Of a DNA stretch of 6,437 nucleotides, positions 1-5,665 are shown one piece after another (the stretch's first letter is position 1; every line of letters begins with the position of its first letter). The notes below the pieces were generated by a model that saw only the letters and a list, made by a program, of their open reading frames with translations, made no database searches and was not told where the DNA came from. The DNA is taken from contig JAOPYU010000312.1 of assembly GCA_025964455.1 (NCBI GenBank), forward strand, positions 1 to 6,437. Direction: 5' to 3'. The DNA is from Thermoleophilia bacterium (GTDB lineage: Bacteria > Actinomycetota > Thermoleophilia > Gaiellales > SKUG01). The position numbers and the translations under genes were made by a program.

Positions 1-1643
1 ACAAGATCATCGGCCTGCAGTACCTGGTCGCGGTGTTCTTCTTCATGCTCGTCGGCGGTGCGCTCGCCGAGAGCGTGCGGGCGGAGCTCGCGAATCCGGA
101 GCTGCAGTTCTTCGCGGACGGCTCGGCCTACAACCAGGCCATGTCACTGCATGGCGTGATCATGCTGTTCCTGTTCATCATCCCGGTCTTCAGCGGCCTG
201 GCGAACTACGTGGTCCCGATCATGCTCGGCGCGCCCGACATGGCGTATCCGCGCCTCAACGCCCTGTCGTTCTGGACCTTCCTGTTCGGCGGCGGCGTGT
301 TCCTCGCGTCGATCCCGATCGGCACCTTCGAGGCGGGCTGGACCAACTACGCGACGCTCTCGTCCACCAATGGCGGGGTCGAGGTCGGGCTCGGGCAGCT
401 CATGTGGCTGCTCGGCATCCAGCTGGTCGGTGCCTCCTCGATCATGACGGCGGTCAACTTCGTCGTGACGATCATCGCGATGCGTGCGCCCGGCATGACC
501 ATGTGGCGCATGCCGCTGTTCGTGTGGGGCAGCCTCACGCAGTCGCTGCTGATCGTGTTCGGCACGCCGTTCGTCGCGGGCTCGCAGTTCATGGTCCTGT
601 TCGACCTGGTCATGGGGACGAACTTCTTCAACGCCATGCTCGGCGGCGATCCGATCTCGTATCAGCACATCTTCTGGTTCTACTCGCACCCCGCGGTGTA
701 CATCATGATCCTGCCGGGGTTCGGCCTCATCTCCGACGTGCTCACGACGCACGCGCGCAAGCCGATCTTCGGCTACCGCGCGCTGGCGATCTCGACGATC
801 GGGATCGGCTTCCTGGGCTTCACGGTCTGGGCGCACCACATGTTCACGTCCGGCATGGCGCCGTGGCTGCGGCTCCCGATGATGATCCTCACGATGCTCA
901 TCGCGGTGCCCACGGGCATCAAGGTGCTCGGCTGGTCGGCGACGTTGTGGAAGGCGAAGATCCACATGACCGTCCCCATGATGTGGACGATCGGATTCCT
1001 GTTCACCTTCACGTGTGGTGGGCTCACCGGCGTGATGCTGGCGAGCGTGCCGTTCGACATCCACGTGCAGGACACGTACTTCGTCGTCGCGCACTTTCAC
1101 TACGTGCTGTTCGGCGGCTCGGTGCTGACCGTCTTCGCGGGCGTCTACCACTGGTTCCCGAAGATGACGGGGCGCATGTTCGACGAGGGCCTCGGCAAGC
1201 TGCACTTCTGGCTCATGTTCATCGGCATGAACGTCACGTTCTTCCCGATGCACTGGCTCGGCACGCTCGGCATGCCGCGACGCATCGCCGATTACCAGGA
1301 GCTCGCGGCCAACTACCCGTCGGTGCACGGCTGGAACATCGTGATCACGCTCGGCGCGATCATGCAGGGCCTCGGCTTCGTGGTGTTCCTGTACAACATG
1401 GCGACCTCCTGGCGCCGTGGCCCGCTGGCGGGTGACAACCCGTGGCGCAGCCACACGCTCGAGTGGCAGGTCAGCAGCCCGCCGCCGCTGTTCAACTTCC
1501 ACGGCACCCCGGTGGTCGTCGGCGCGCCGTACGACTACGGCATCCCGGGTGCCAGGCACGCGCTGCTCGAGGGCCAGCCCGGCCACGCCGAGGCGCTCGC
1601 CGAGGCGACCAAGCGTCGCCCGGCCACGCCGGCCGCCCACTGA
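1..1643 (+). CDS. ctaD: Cytochrome c oxidase subunit I, A2-type (5' end cut off by window)
   Basis: Catalytic subunit of an aa3/caa3-type heme-copper oxidase in the cytoplasmic membrane; it reduces O2 to water with electrons from cytochrome c and pumps protons. The frame is open from base 3 (KIIGLQYLV...), so the true start lies upstream; the GTG at 33 is inside helix I. Counting from that GTG, visible key residues are H40 (heme a ligand, LHGVIM), D69 (D-channel entrance, GAPDMAYPRLN), H219 and Y223 in YSHPAVY (CuB ligand and cross-linked tyrosine), H268/H269 (CuB, WAHHMF), T294/K297 (K-channel, PTGIKV), and H354/H356 (heme a3 and heme a, VAHFHYV). The usual helix VI glutamate (GHPEVY) is absent and replaced by the YSHP signature of A2-type oxidases. 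The usual histidine of the Mg/Mn site (HDTY in mitochondrial enzymes) is Gln346. The C-terminal NPW...TLEW...SSPPP...FNF segment is typical and complete. Subunit III follows 33 bases downstream. Identity is very secure; subtype comes from the motif. Confidence 0.98.
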   Translation, partial: KIIGLQYLVAVFFFMLVGGALAESVRAELANPELQFFADGSAYNQAMSLHGVIMLFLFIIPVFSGLANYVVPIMLGAPDMAYPRLNALSFWTFLFGGGVFLASIPIGTFEAGWTNYATLSSTNGGVEVGLGQLMWLLGIQLVGASSIMTAVNFVVTIIAMRAPGMTMWRMPLFVWGSLTQSLLIVFGTPFVAGSQFMVLFDLVMGTNFFNAMLGGDPISYQHIFWFYSHPAVYIMILPGFGLISDVLTTHARKPIFGYRALAISTIGIGFLGFTVWAHHMFTSGMAPWLRLPMMILTMLIAVPTGIKVLGWSATLWKAKIHMTVPMMWTIGFLFTFTCGGLTGVMLASVPFDIHVQDTYFVVAHFHYVLFGGSVLTVFAGVYHWFPKMTGRMFDEGLGKLHFWLMFIGMNVTFFPMHWLGTLGMPRRIADYQELAANYPSVHGWNIVITLGAIMQGLGFVVFLYNMATSWRRGPLAGDNPWRSHTLEWQVSSPPPLFNFHGTPVVVGAPYDYGIPGARHALLEGQPGHAEALAEATKRRPATPAAH

Positions 1644-1676
1644 CGTCGACACGACGGACGAGAAGGTACTGACACG

Positions 1677-2435
1677 ATGGCAACGCACGCAGCAACAGCA
1701 GCCCACCTCCACCACGACGAGGAGCACCCGCCCCCGGTCGTATGGAGCGCCAAGACGCCGATCAACCTCATGGGCATGCTGTTCTTCATCGGCTCGGAGA
1801 TCGCGCTCTTCGGCTCGTTCTTCATGTCGTACTTCTTCATCCGCGTGGCGGGCGAGGCCGACTACTCCAGCTGGGCGCACCAGGTCGGTGACGTGCTGCC
1901 GCTCAGCGTCGTCACGATCAACAGCCTGATCCTGTTCTCGAGCTCCGTGACCATCCACTACGCCGAGATCTCCCTGCTGCGCGGCTCGCGCCTCGGGATG
2001 AAGGTGTGGCTCGCACTGACGATCCTGCTCGGCGGCACCTTCCTCGGCATCCAGATCGCGGAGTACGCGGAGCTCGTGACGCACGAGCGCCTCGGCCCCT
2101 CGACGAGCGCCTACTCGAGCGTGTTCTTCTCGCTGACCGGCATCCACGGCTCGCACGTGCTGGTCGGTCTCATCCTGCTGACCGTGATGCTCGTGCGCAC
2201 GCTGCGCGGGCACTACGGCACCGATGCCTCCAGGCACGTCGGCTTCCGCACGATGTCGATCTACTGGCACTTCGTCGACGTGATCTGGATCTTCGTGTTC
2301 GGCCTGATCTACGTGCCGGGCAACTGGGACCGCTGGGGCGACACCAACAAGCTGATCTTCTTCGGCGGCGCCGCGGTGATCGTCCTGCTGCTCAACCTGC
2401 CCCGGCTCATCGGCAAGGGCGCCCCGAAGCACTGA
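1677..2435 (+). CDS. ctaE: Cytochrome c oxidase subunit III
   Basis: Membrane subunit III of the same oxidase; in the family it stabilises subunit I and its proton uptake. The 252 residues show a His-rich soluble N-terminus (H4, H10, H12, H13, H17), then hydrophobic segments at about 30-55, 74-95, 109-130, 148-173 and 193-213. Family landmarks are E41 in GSEIALFGSFF, TGIHGSHVLVG at about 154-164, and YWHFVDVIWIFVF at 196-208. This matches the short five-helix form lacking the first two helices of the mitochondrial protein. A sixth hydrophobic stretch at about 225-243 (LIFFGGAAVIVLLLN) follows a polar loop and is not part of the core fold. The ATG at 1677 is preceded by GAAGG at 1662-1666, ten bases away. 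It sits 33 bases after ctaD and 13 bases before the next gene, consistent with co-transcription. Confidence 0.97.
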   Translation: MATHAATAAHLHHDEEHPPPVVWSAKTPINLMGMLFFIGSEIALFGSFFMSYFFIRVAGEADYSSWAHQVGDVLPLSVVTINSLILFSSSVTIHYAEISLLRGSRLGMKVWLALTILLGGTFLGIQIAEYAELVTHERLGPSTSAYSSVFFSLTGIHGSHVLVGLILLTVMLVRTLRGHYGTDASRHVGFRTMSIYWHFVDVIWIFVFGLIYVPGNWDRWGDTNKLIFFGGAAVIVLLLNLPRLIGKGAPKH

Positions 2436-2448
2436 CGGCGAGGCGCGC

Positions 2449-3069
2449 ATGAGACGGATGCCGGTGCGGCGCCTGGTGCGGTGGCTCGTGATCGTGGACG
2501 TGGTGGTCGTCGCCGCTGCGCTCGTGACGTGGCTCGCGCTTCGCGATGGAGCCGGCGACGAGCGCGCGAACTCGGTCAACGACGGCCTGCGCGGCTCGCG
2601 GCCTCCCGCCGGGCGCACGCTGCTCCGGCTCGACGAGATACCCGACCTGCGCCCGGATGCGCCGTCGCGGGGCGACCTCGCCGGCAACGCCGTGATGCTG
2701 GTGGGGACGTGCCTGGACTGTCGGTCGGGTGACGTCATCGGTGGCCTGCTCGGCCGCATGCGCGCGAATGACCTGCCTGACGACGCGCGGATCGTGCTCG
2801 TGGGCTGGGGCGGCGACGCGAGCGCCTGGCGTCGCACCTGGCACGTGGGCGGCGAGGACGCCGTGCCGGTGACGGTGCTCGCCACCGACAGCCAGGAAGG
2901 CGCCGCGGTGGCGCGACGGCTGTTCGGCGTCGGCCCGATCCGGGACGCGGAGGAGAGCGGGATCACGTACCTCTACGACACGCGCGGGCGCCAGCGCTCG
3001 ACGTTCTTCCTCGGGCAGCTGCACCGCGAGGACCTCGCGCACGACCTCGCGATCCTCGACCGCCGCTGA
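2449..3069 (+). CDS. Membrane-anchored thioredoxin-like (redoxin) protein with CxxC, possible oxidase assembly factor
   Basis: A 206-residue protein with a positively charged N-terminus (RRMPVRR), one membrane segment at about 12-31, and a soluble domain expected outside the membrane. The domain resembles the redoxin/Sco/TlpA fold: a hydrophobic strand leads into C88-L-D-C91 (VGTCLDCRSG), then a helix, a strand (ARIVLVGWGG), and a C-terminal part typical of the fold (ITYLYDTRGRQRSTFFLGQL). It lacks the Sco hallmarks: the motif is CxxC rather than CxxxC, and no histidine precedes YLYD. The thioredoxin cis-proline expected just before that strand is also not seen (GIT). Position 13 bases behind ctaE suggests a role in copper delivery or cysteine reduction for subunit II, but this is inferred from context. 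The ATG at 2449 follows GGCGAGG by five bases; an in-frame ATG at 2458 is possible. The fold call is moderate and the function unproven. Confidence 0.72.
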   Translation: MRRMPVRRLVRWLVIVDVVVVAAALVTWLALRDGAGDERANSVNDGLRGSRPPAGRTLLRLDEIPDLRPDAPSRGDLAGNAVMLVGTCLDCRSGDVIGGLLGRMRANDLPDDARIVLVGWGGDASAWRRTWHVGGEDAVPVTVLATDSQEGAAVARRLFGVGPIRDAEESGITYLYDTRGRQRSTFFLGQLHREDLAHDLAILDRR

Positions 3070-3075
3070 GCACAC

Positions 3076-3126
3076 AAAAAAATCCGGTGACCTTGTTGGC
3101 GGAATGCGCCAACAACGTCACCGGAT
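3076..3126 (-). terminator. Rho-independent terminator of the small minus-strand gene
   Basis: A long hairpin: arms 3082-3091 and 3117-3126 pair over ten bases, there is one C/C mismatch (3092/3116), then nine more pairs (3093-3101 with 3107-3115), closing on a five-base loop GAATG. Seven A's on the + strand (3076-3082) give a run of seven U's directly after the stem in minus-strand RNA. The stem begins 19 bases after the stop codon of the 69-codon gene. The + strand has no U-run after the stem, so it is a canonical terminator only for leftward transcription, though the hairpin lies just after the stop at 3069 and might weakly affect rightward transcripts. Confidence 0.92.
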
Positions 3127-3145
3127 CTGCGCGCGGAGCGCTGGC

Positions 3146-3355
3146 TCAGCCGAGGAGCGTGGTGCCCTCGACGGCCTGGATCTCGGCGTCGGGCGCCGGC
3201 AGCTGGATGACGTTGCCCCAGGTGCGCGGATCCCAGCAACCGGACGGGTTGGTGGGGTCGAACGGGCGGGGGGTCACCGGGCGCGTCGGGAGGATGACGC
3301 AGCCGCCGGGGAGGATGCCTGCGGCGAAGGTCGGGGCGGTGGAGATGGGGGACAT
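3146..3355 (-). CDS. Small protein of unknown function (69 aa), free-standing unit
   Basis: I do not recognise this protein. It starts at ATG 3355-3353, seven bases after a strong Shine-Dalgarno (GGAAGGA), and ends with TGA at 3148-3146 shortly before a canonical terminator. Nearly all of its codons end in G or C, the same bias as the large genes here, which is strong evidence of translation. The product has a short N-terminal part (MSPISTAPTFAAGILPGG), a proline-rich middle (PTRPVTPRPFDPTNPSG), two cysteines (C19, C40), two tryptophans in CWDPRTWGN, and an acidic C-terminal third ending EGTTLLG. There is no clear signal peptide or membrane helix. A longer reading from an ATG at 3484 has no ribosome site and unbiased codons, so I reject that start. 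The leader/core look of the sequence could suit a modified peptide, but no modifying enzyme is visible nearby. It may equally be a small structural or regulatory protein. Confidence 0.72.
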   Translation of the reverse strand: MSPISTAPTFAAGILPGGCVILPTRPVTPRPFDPTNPSGCWDPRTWGNVIQLPAPDAEIQAVEGTTLLG

Positions 3356-3362
3356 GGTGGAT

Positions 3363-3369
3363 TCCTTCC
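3363..3369 (-). promoter_or_regulatory. Strong ribosome binding site deciding the small-gene start
   Basis: The minus strand reads GGAAGGA, seven bases before the ATG at 3355. It is the clearest Shine-Dalgarno in the window and is the reason for preferring this start over the ATG at 3484. Confidence 0.85.
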
Positions 3370-3408
3370 GGTCGTGTGGAGGGCGCGTCCTACGCCCGAC
3401 TGGAAGCA

Positions 3409-3438
3409 ATGATACATGGCCTAGGCAACTCCATGCAA
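3409..3438 (-). promoter_or_regulatory. Candidate promoter of the small gene with palindrome in spacer
   Basis: On the minus strand, TTGCAT (3438-3433) and TATCAT (3414-3409) are separated by 18 bases and resemble -35 and -10 elements (3/6 and 5/6 matches to the general sigma-70-type consensus). A start near 3402 would give a leader of about 46 bases before the ATG. The spacer contains the perfect 8-base palindrome GCCTAGGC (3419-3426), a position where a repressor or MerR-like activator could act; that use is inference. No transcription data support this call. Confidence 0.45.
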
Positions 3439-3439
3439 G

Positions 3440-3481
3440 AAGATATCTCGAGTTGGCCGCTTTGTCCCGAAAGATATTCGG
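3440..3481. repeat. Short direct and inverted repeats upstream of the candidate promoter
   Basis: AAGATAT occurs twice on the + strand, at 3440-3446 and 3471-3477, exactly 31 bases apart, close to three helical turns. The second copy lies inside the inverted repeat CCGAA-AGATA-TTCGG (3467-3481), and the first overlaps the palindrome GATATC next to CTCGAG. A further inverted pair CAACTC/GAGTTG (3426-3431, 3450-3455) flanks the first copy. The stretch is AT-richer than its surroundings. It lies just downstream of the mqnA-mqnC stop, so the small hairpin could alternatively belong to the 3' end of that transcript; it has no U-run. Confidence 0.4.
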
Positions 3482-3505
3482 CAATACCGATGTTTGCCTG
3501 AATGC

Positions 3506-5665
3506 CTAGTAGGTCTTGACCGTCCGGTAGAGCGTGTCGCGCTGCACGGGGCGGAACCCTGCGGCGGAGATCAGGTGGACGAAGTCCTCGGTCGTGGCGC
3601 GGTAGGTGGTGCCGGCGCTGGAGACGACGTTCTCCTCGATCATGATCGAGCCCATGTCATTGGCGCCGAACAGCAGCGCCGCCTGCCCGACCTTCAGGCC
3701 CTGGGTCACCCAGCTCGACTGCACGTTGTCGAGGTTGTCGAGGTAGATGCGCCCGACCGCCTGTGTCAGCAGGTAGGTGAAAGCGGTCGGCGCCGGCGGC
3801 AGGTGCCGCTGGTACGGCGCCACGCCCGCCTCGAGGACCTGGGCGAGCGGCGTGCCGCCCGGCTGGAAGGCCCAGCTCGTGAAGCTGCGGAAGCCGCCCG
3901 TCTCGTCCTGCACCTCGCGCACGCCCTGCAGGTGCAGCACGCGCTCGGCGAGCAACTCGACGTGGCCGTACATCATCGACGCGGTGGTCGACATCCCCAT
4001 CCGCTGCGCCGTGCGCATCACGCCCAGCCAGTCGTCGGTCTTGGTCTTCTTGGGGGCCATGACCCGTCGCACGCGATCGACGAGCACCTCGCCGCCGCCG
4101 CCCGGGAGCGAATCCATGCCGGCGTCGCGCAGGCGCGCGAGCACGTCGCCGATGCTCAGCTTCGAGCGCTTGGCGATGTGCTGGATCTCGGGCGGGCTCA
4201 GCGCGTGCAGGTGGAAGGTCGGGTGCGCCGCCTTCACCGCGCGGAACAGCTCCTCGTACCACTCGATCCCCAAGTCCGGGTTGTGCCCGCCCTGGAGCAG
4301 CGCCGCGGTGCCGCCGAGCTCGACCGTCTCGCGGATCTTCTCGATGATCGTCTCGGAGGAGTGGAGGTAGCCGCCGCCCGCCTCGTCGCCCGGACGCCGG
4401 TAGAAGGCGCAGAAGCCGCAGTCGGTGAGGCAGTAATTGGTGTAATTGATGTTGCGGTCGACGATGAAGGTGATGTCGTCGCTCGGTGTCTTGCGCAGCC
4501 GCAGCGCGTGCGCCACCTGTCCGACGTCCATGAGCCGGCTCGTCTGGAGCAGGGCGACGGCGTCGACCTCGTCGATGCGCTCGCCGTTGAGCGCGCGGTG
4601 CAGCACGTCGTCGACGTCGCGTGCGCGGCCGTCGGCCTCCAGGTCGAGGCAGCGCTCGATGTGCAGGTCGTCCTCGGGCGTCTCAGCGAGGGCGCGCCTC
4701 GAACCGACCGACTGCAGGTAGCTGGCCGCGACGGTCTCCGGATCCTGCCGCGTGGCGAGCGGCTCATCCGAGTCGTCGGCGCCGGCGACCTCGATGAAGG
4801 AGGGCACGGGCACGGCGCCGAGGAAGCCCTGTTCGTTGGCCATGCGCAGGTAGCGCACGAGACCCTTGCGCTCGCGCTGGCCGAAGCCGTAGCGGAGGCG
4901 ATCCAGGTACGTGCGGGCGCTGTGCGCGTCGATGCCGAAGCGCTCGGCGGCCTGATCGATCGCGTCGTCCGTGGCGTGGAACTGCGCGACGCCGTCGACG
5001 AGCAGCCGATCGAGCGCCGCCGCGGCCTCGGGTGCGCGCTCGGCGGCCTCGCGGCGCACCGCCCACACCGCATAGACCATGGGGAGCCCGGTCTCGCCGA
5101 GCCACCGCTCACCCAGGTCGGTGAAGGCGTAGCGACCGAGCGCCGCGTCGCCACGCGCGCGGAGCGCGTCGTCGCCGATGAGCAGCACGGCGCGCCGCGG
5201 GCCGGCGGACAGCACCTGCGCCGGCGTCTCGGCATCGAGCAGGTGCAGCTCGGGCCTGAAGCCGCGAAGGCGCGTCAGCAGCAGGTACAGCACGACGCTC
5301 GTCGCCGTCTGCGGCGTCACCCACACGTCGGTGACGTCCTCGAAGGCGCCGGTCGTGATGGCGAAGATCGAGCCGACGGCTCCCTCCGCGCTGATGCACG
5401 TGGAGGGCAGCAGCTGCAGCTCGTCGGCGTGGCGGGCGTACTCGATGCTCGACATGCACGCGACGTCGACCTCGCCGTCGATGATCGCGCGATTGACGTC
5501 GGTCGGTACGCCGCTGCGGGTCGGCTCGACTCCGAGCGCCCAGTGCATCGGGTACATGTTCAGGAAGTCGACCCGCCCGAGCCGCAGCTCGCGTGCGACC
5601 AGCTCGCGGTCGCTCGTCGGATCGGATGCGGGCGTGAGTGTGGCGTCGGAGGACAGGTCAGGCAC
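3506..5665 (-). CDS. mqnA/mqnC: Fused chorismate dehydratase (MqnA) and dehypoxanthine futalosine cyclase (MqnC)
   Basis: A two-domain enzyme of futalosine menaquinone synthesis, 719 residues from GTG 5665. Residues about 26-293 are MqnA, which dehydrates chorismate to 3-[(1-carboxyvinyl)oxy]benzoate: RLGRVDFLNMYP at the start, CISAEGAVGS, LLIGDDALRARG, and DLGERWLGETGLPMVYAVWA are family signatures. About 294-349 is a charged linker. About 350-719 is MqnC, a radical SAM enzyme that cyclises dehypoxanthine futalosine: VDRNINYTNYC leads into C412-x3-C416-x2-C419 binding the 4Fe-4S cluster, followed by CAFYRRPG, LLQGGHNPDLGIEWYE, LSPPEI, DSLPGGGGEVLVDRVR and SMMYGHVE. Both halves look full length and the reading frame is unbroken, with no internal start bearing a ribosome site. 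The start is uncertain: GTG 5665 overlaps the mqnE stop as expected for coupled translation, while GTG 5716 would give 736 residues with a proline-rich tail and a 59-base overlap. Each domain call is secure; steps 1 and 4 joined in one chain is the odd feature. Confidence 0.95.
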   Translation of the reverse strand: MPDLSSDATLTPASDPTSDRELVARELRLGRVDFLNMYPMHWALGVEPTRSGVPTDVNRAIIDGEVDVACMSSIEYARHADELQLLPSTCISAEGAVGSIFAITTGAFEDVTDVWVTPQTATSVVLYLLLTRLRGFRPELHLLDAETPAQVLSAGPRRAVLLIGDDALRARGDAALGRYAFTDLGERWLGETGLPMVYAVWAVRREAAERAPEAAAALDRLLVDGVAQFHATDDAIDQAAERFGIDAHSARTYLDRLRYGFGQRERKGLVRYLRMANEQGFLGAVPVPSFIEVAGADDSDEPLATRQDPETVAASYLQSVGSRRALAETPEDDLHIERCLDLEADGRARDVDDVLHRALNGERIDEVDAVALLQTSRLMDVGQVAHALRLRKTPSDDITFIVDRNINYTNYCLTDCGFCAFYRRPGDEAGGGYLHSSETIIEKIRETVELGGTAALLQGGHNPDLGIEWYEELFRAVKAAHPTFHLHALSPPEIQHIAKRSKLSIGDVLARLRDAGMDSLPGGGGEVLVDRVRRVMAPKKTKTDDWLGVMRTAQRMGMSTTASMMYGHVELLAERVLHLQGVREVQDETGGFRSFTSWAFQPGGTPLAQVLEAGVAPYQRHLPPAPTAFTYLLTQAVGRIYLDNLDNVQSSWVTQGLKVGQAALLFGANDMGSIMIEENVVSSAGTTYRATTEDFVHLISAAGFRPVQRDTLYRTVKTY
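5658..5665 (-). promoter_or_regulatory. Stop/start overlap between mqnE and mqnA/mqnC
   Basis: The minus strand reads GTGCCTGA here: GTG (5665-5663) in the mqnA/mqnC frame overlaps TGA (5660-5658) ending mqnE. No Shine-Dalgarno precedes this GTG or the alternative GTG at 5716, so translation of the fusion probably depends on ribosomes finishing mqnE. This is inference from spacing. Confidence 0.5.

Noticed and set aside
33..35. GTG at 33 as the start of ctaD
   Set aside because: In-frame codons upstream (KIIGLQYLVA) match the conserved beginning of helix I, so the gene continues past the window edge.
144..2966. A 940-codon open frame on the minus strand across ctaD, ctaE and the redoxin gene
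   Set aside because: It is antisense to three clear genes and its translation is low-complexity Arg/His/Asp/Glu-rich, as expected for a mirror frame of GC3-biased genes. It matches no domain.
3467..3481. CCGAA-N5-TTCGG as terminator of the mqn operon
   Set aside because: The stem is only five pairs and no U-run follows on the minus strand, so it is not a credible intrinsic terminator; kept only as a repeat.
3146..3484. A 112-codon version of the small gene starting at ATG 3484
   Set aside because: No ribosome site precedes that ATG, the added codons lack GC3 bias, and they run through the AT-richer promoter-like segment. The ATG at 3355 has a strong ribosome site.
3070..3505. CRISPR, tRNA, riboswitch or mobile-element signals in the intergenic segment
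   Set aside because: No regular repeat-spacer pattern, cloverleaf, known aptamer pattern, transposase or terminal inverted repeats could be seen by eye.
3087..3509. A 140-codon plus-strand frame over the intergenic segment
   Set aside because: Its start lies in the terminator stem, there is no ribosome site, and it is antisense to the small gene that has coherent signals.
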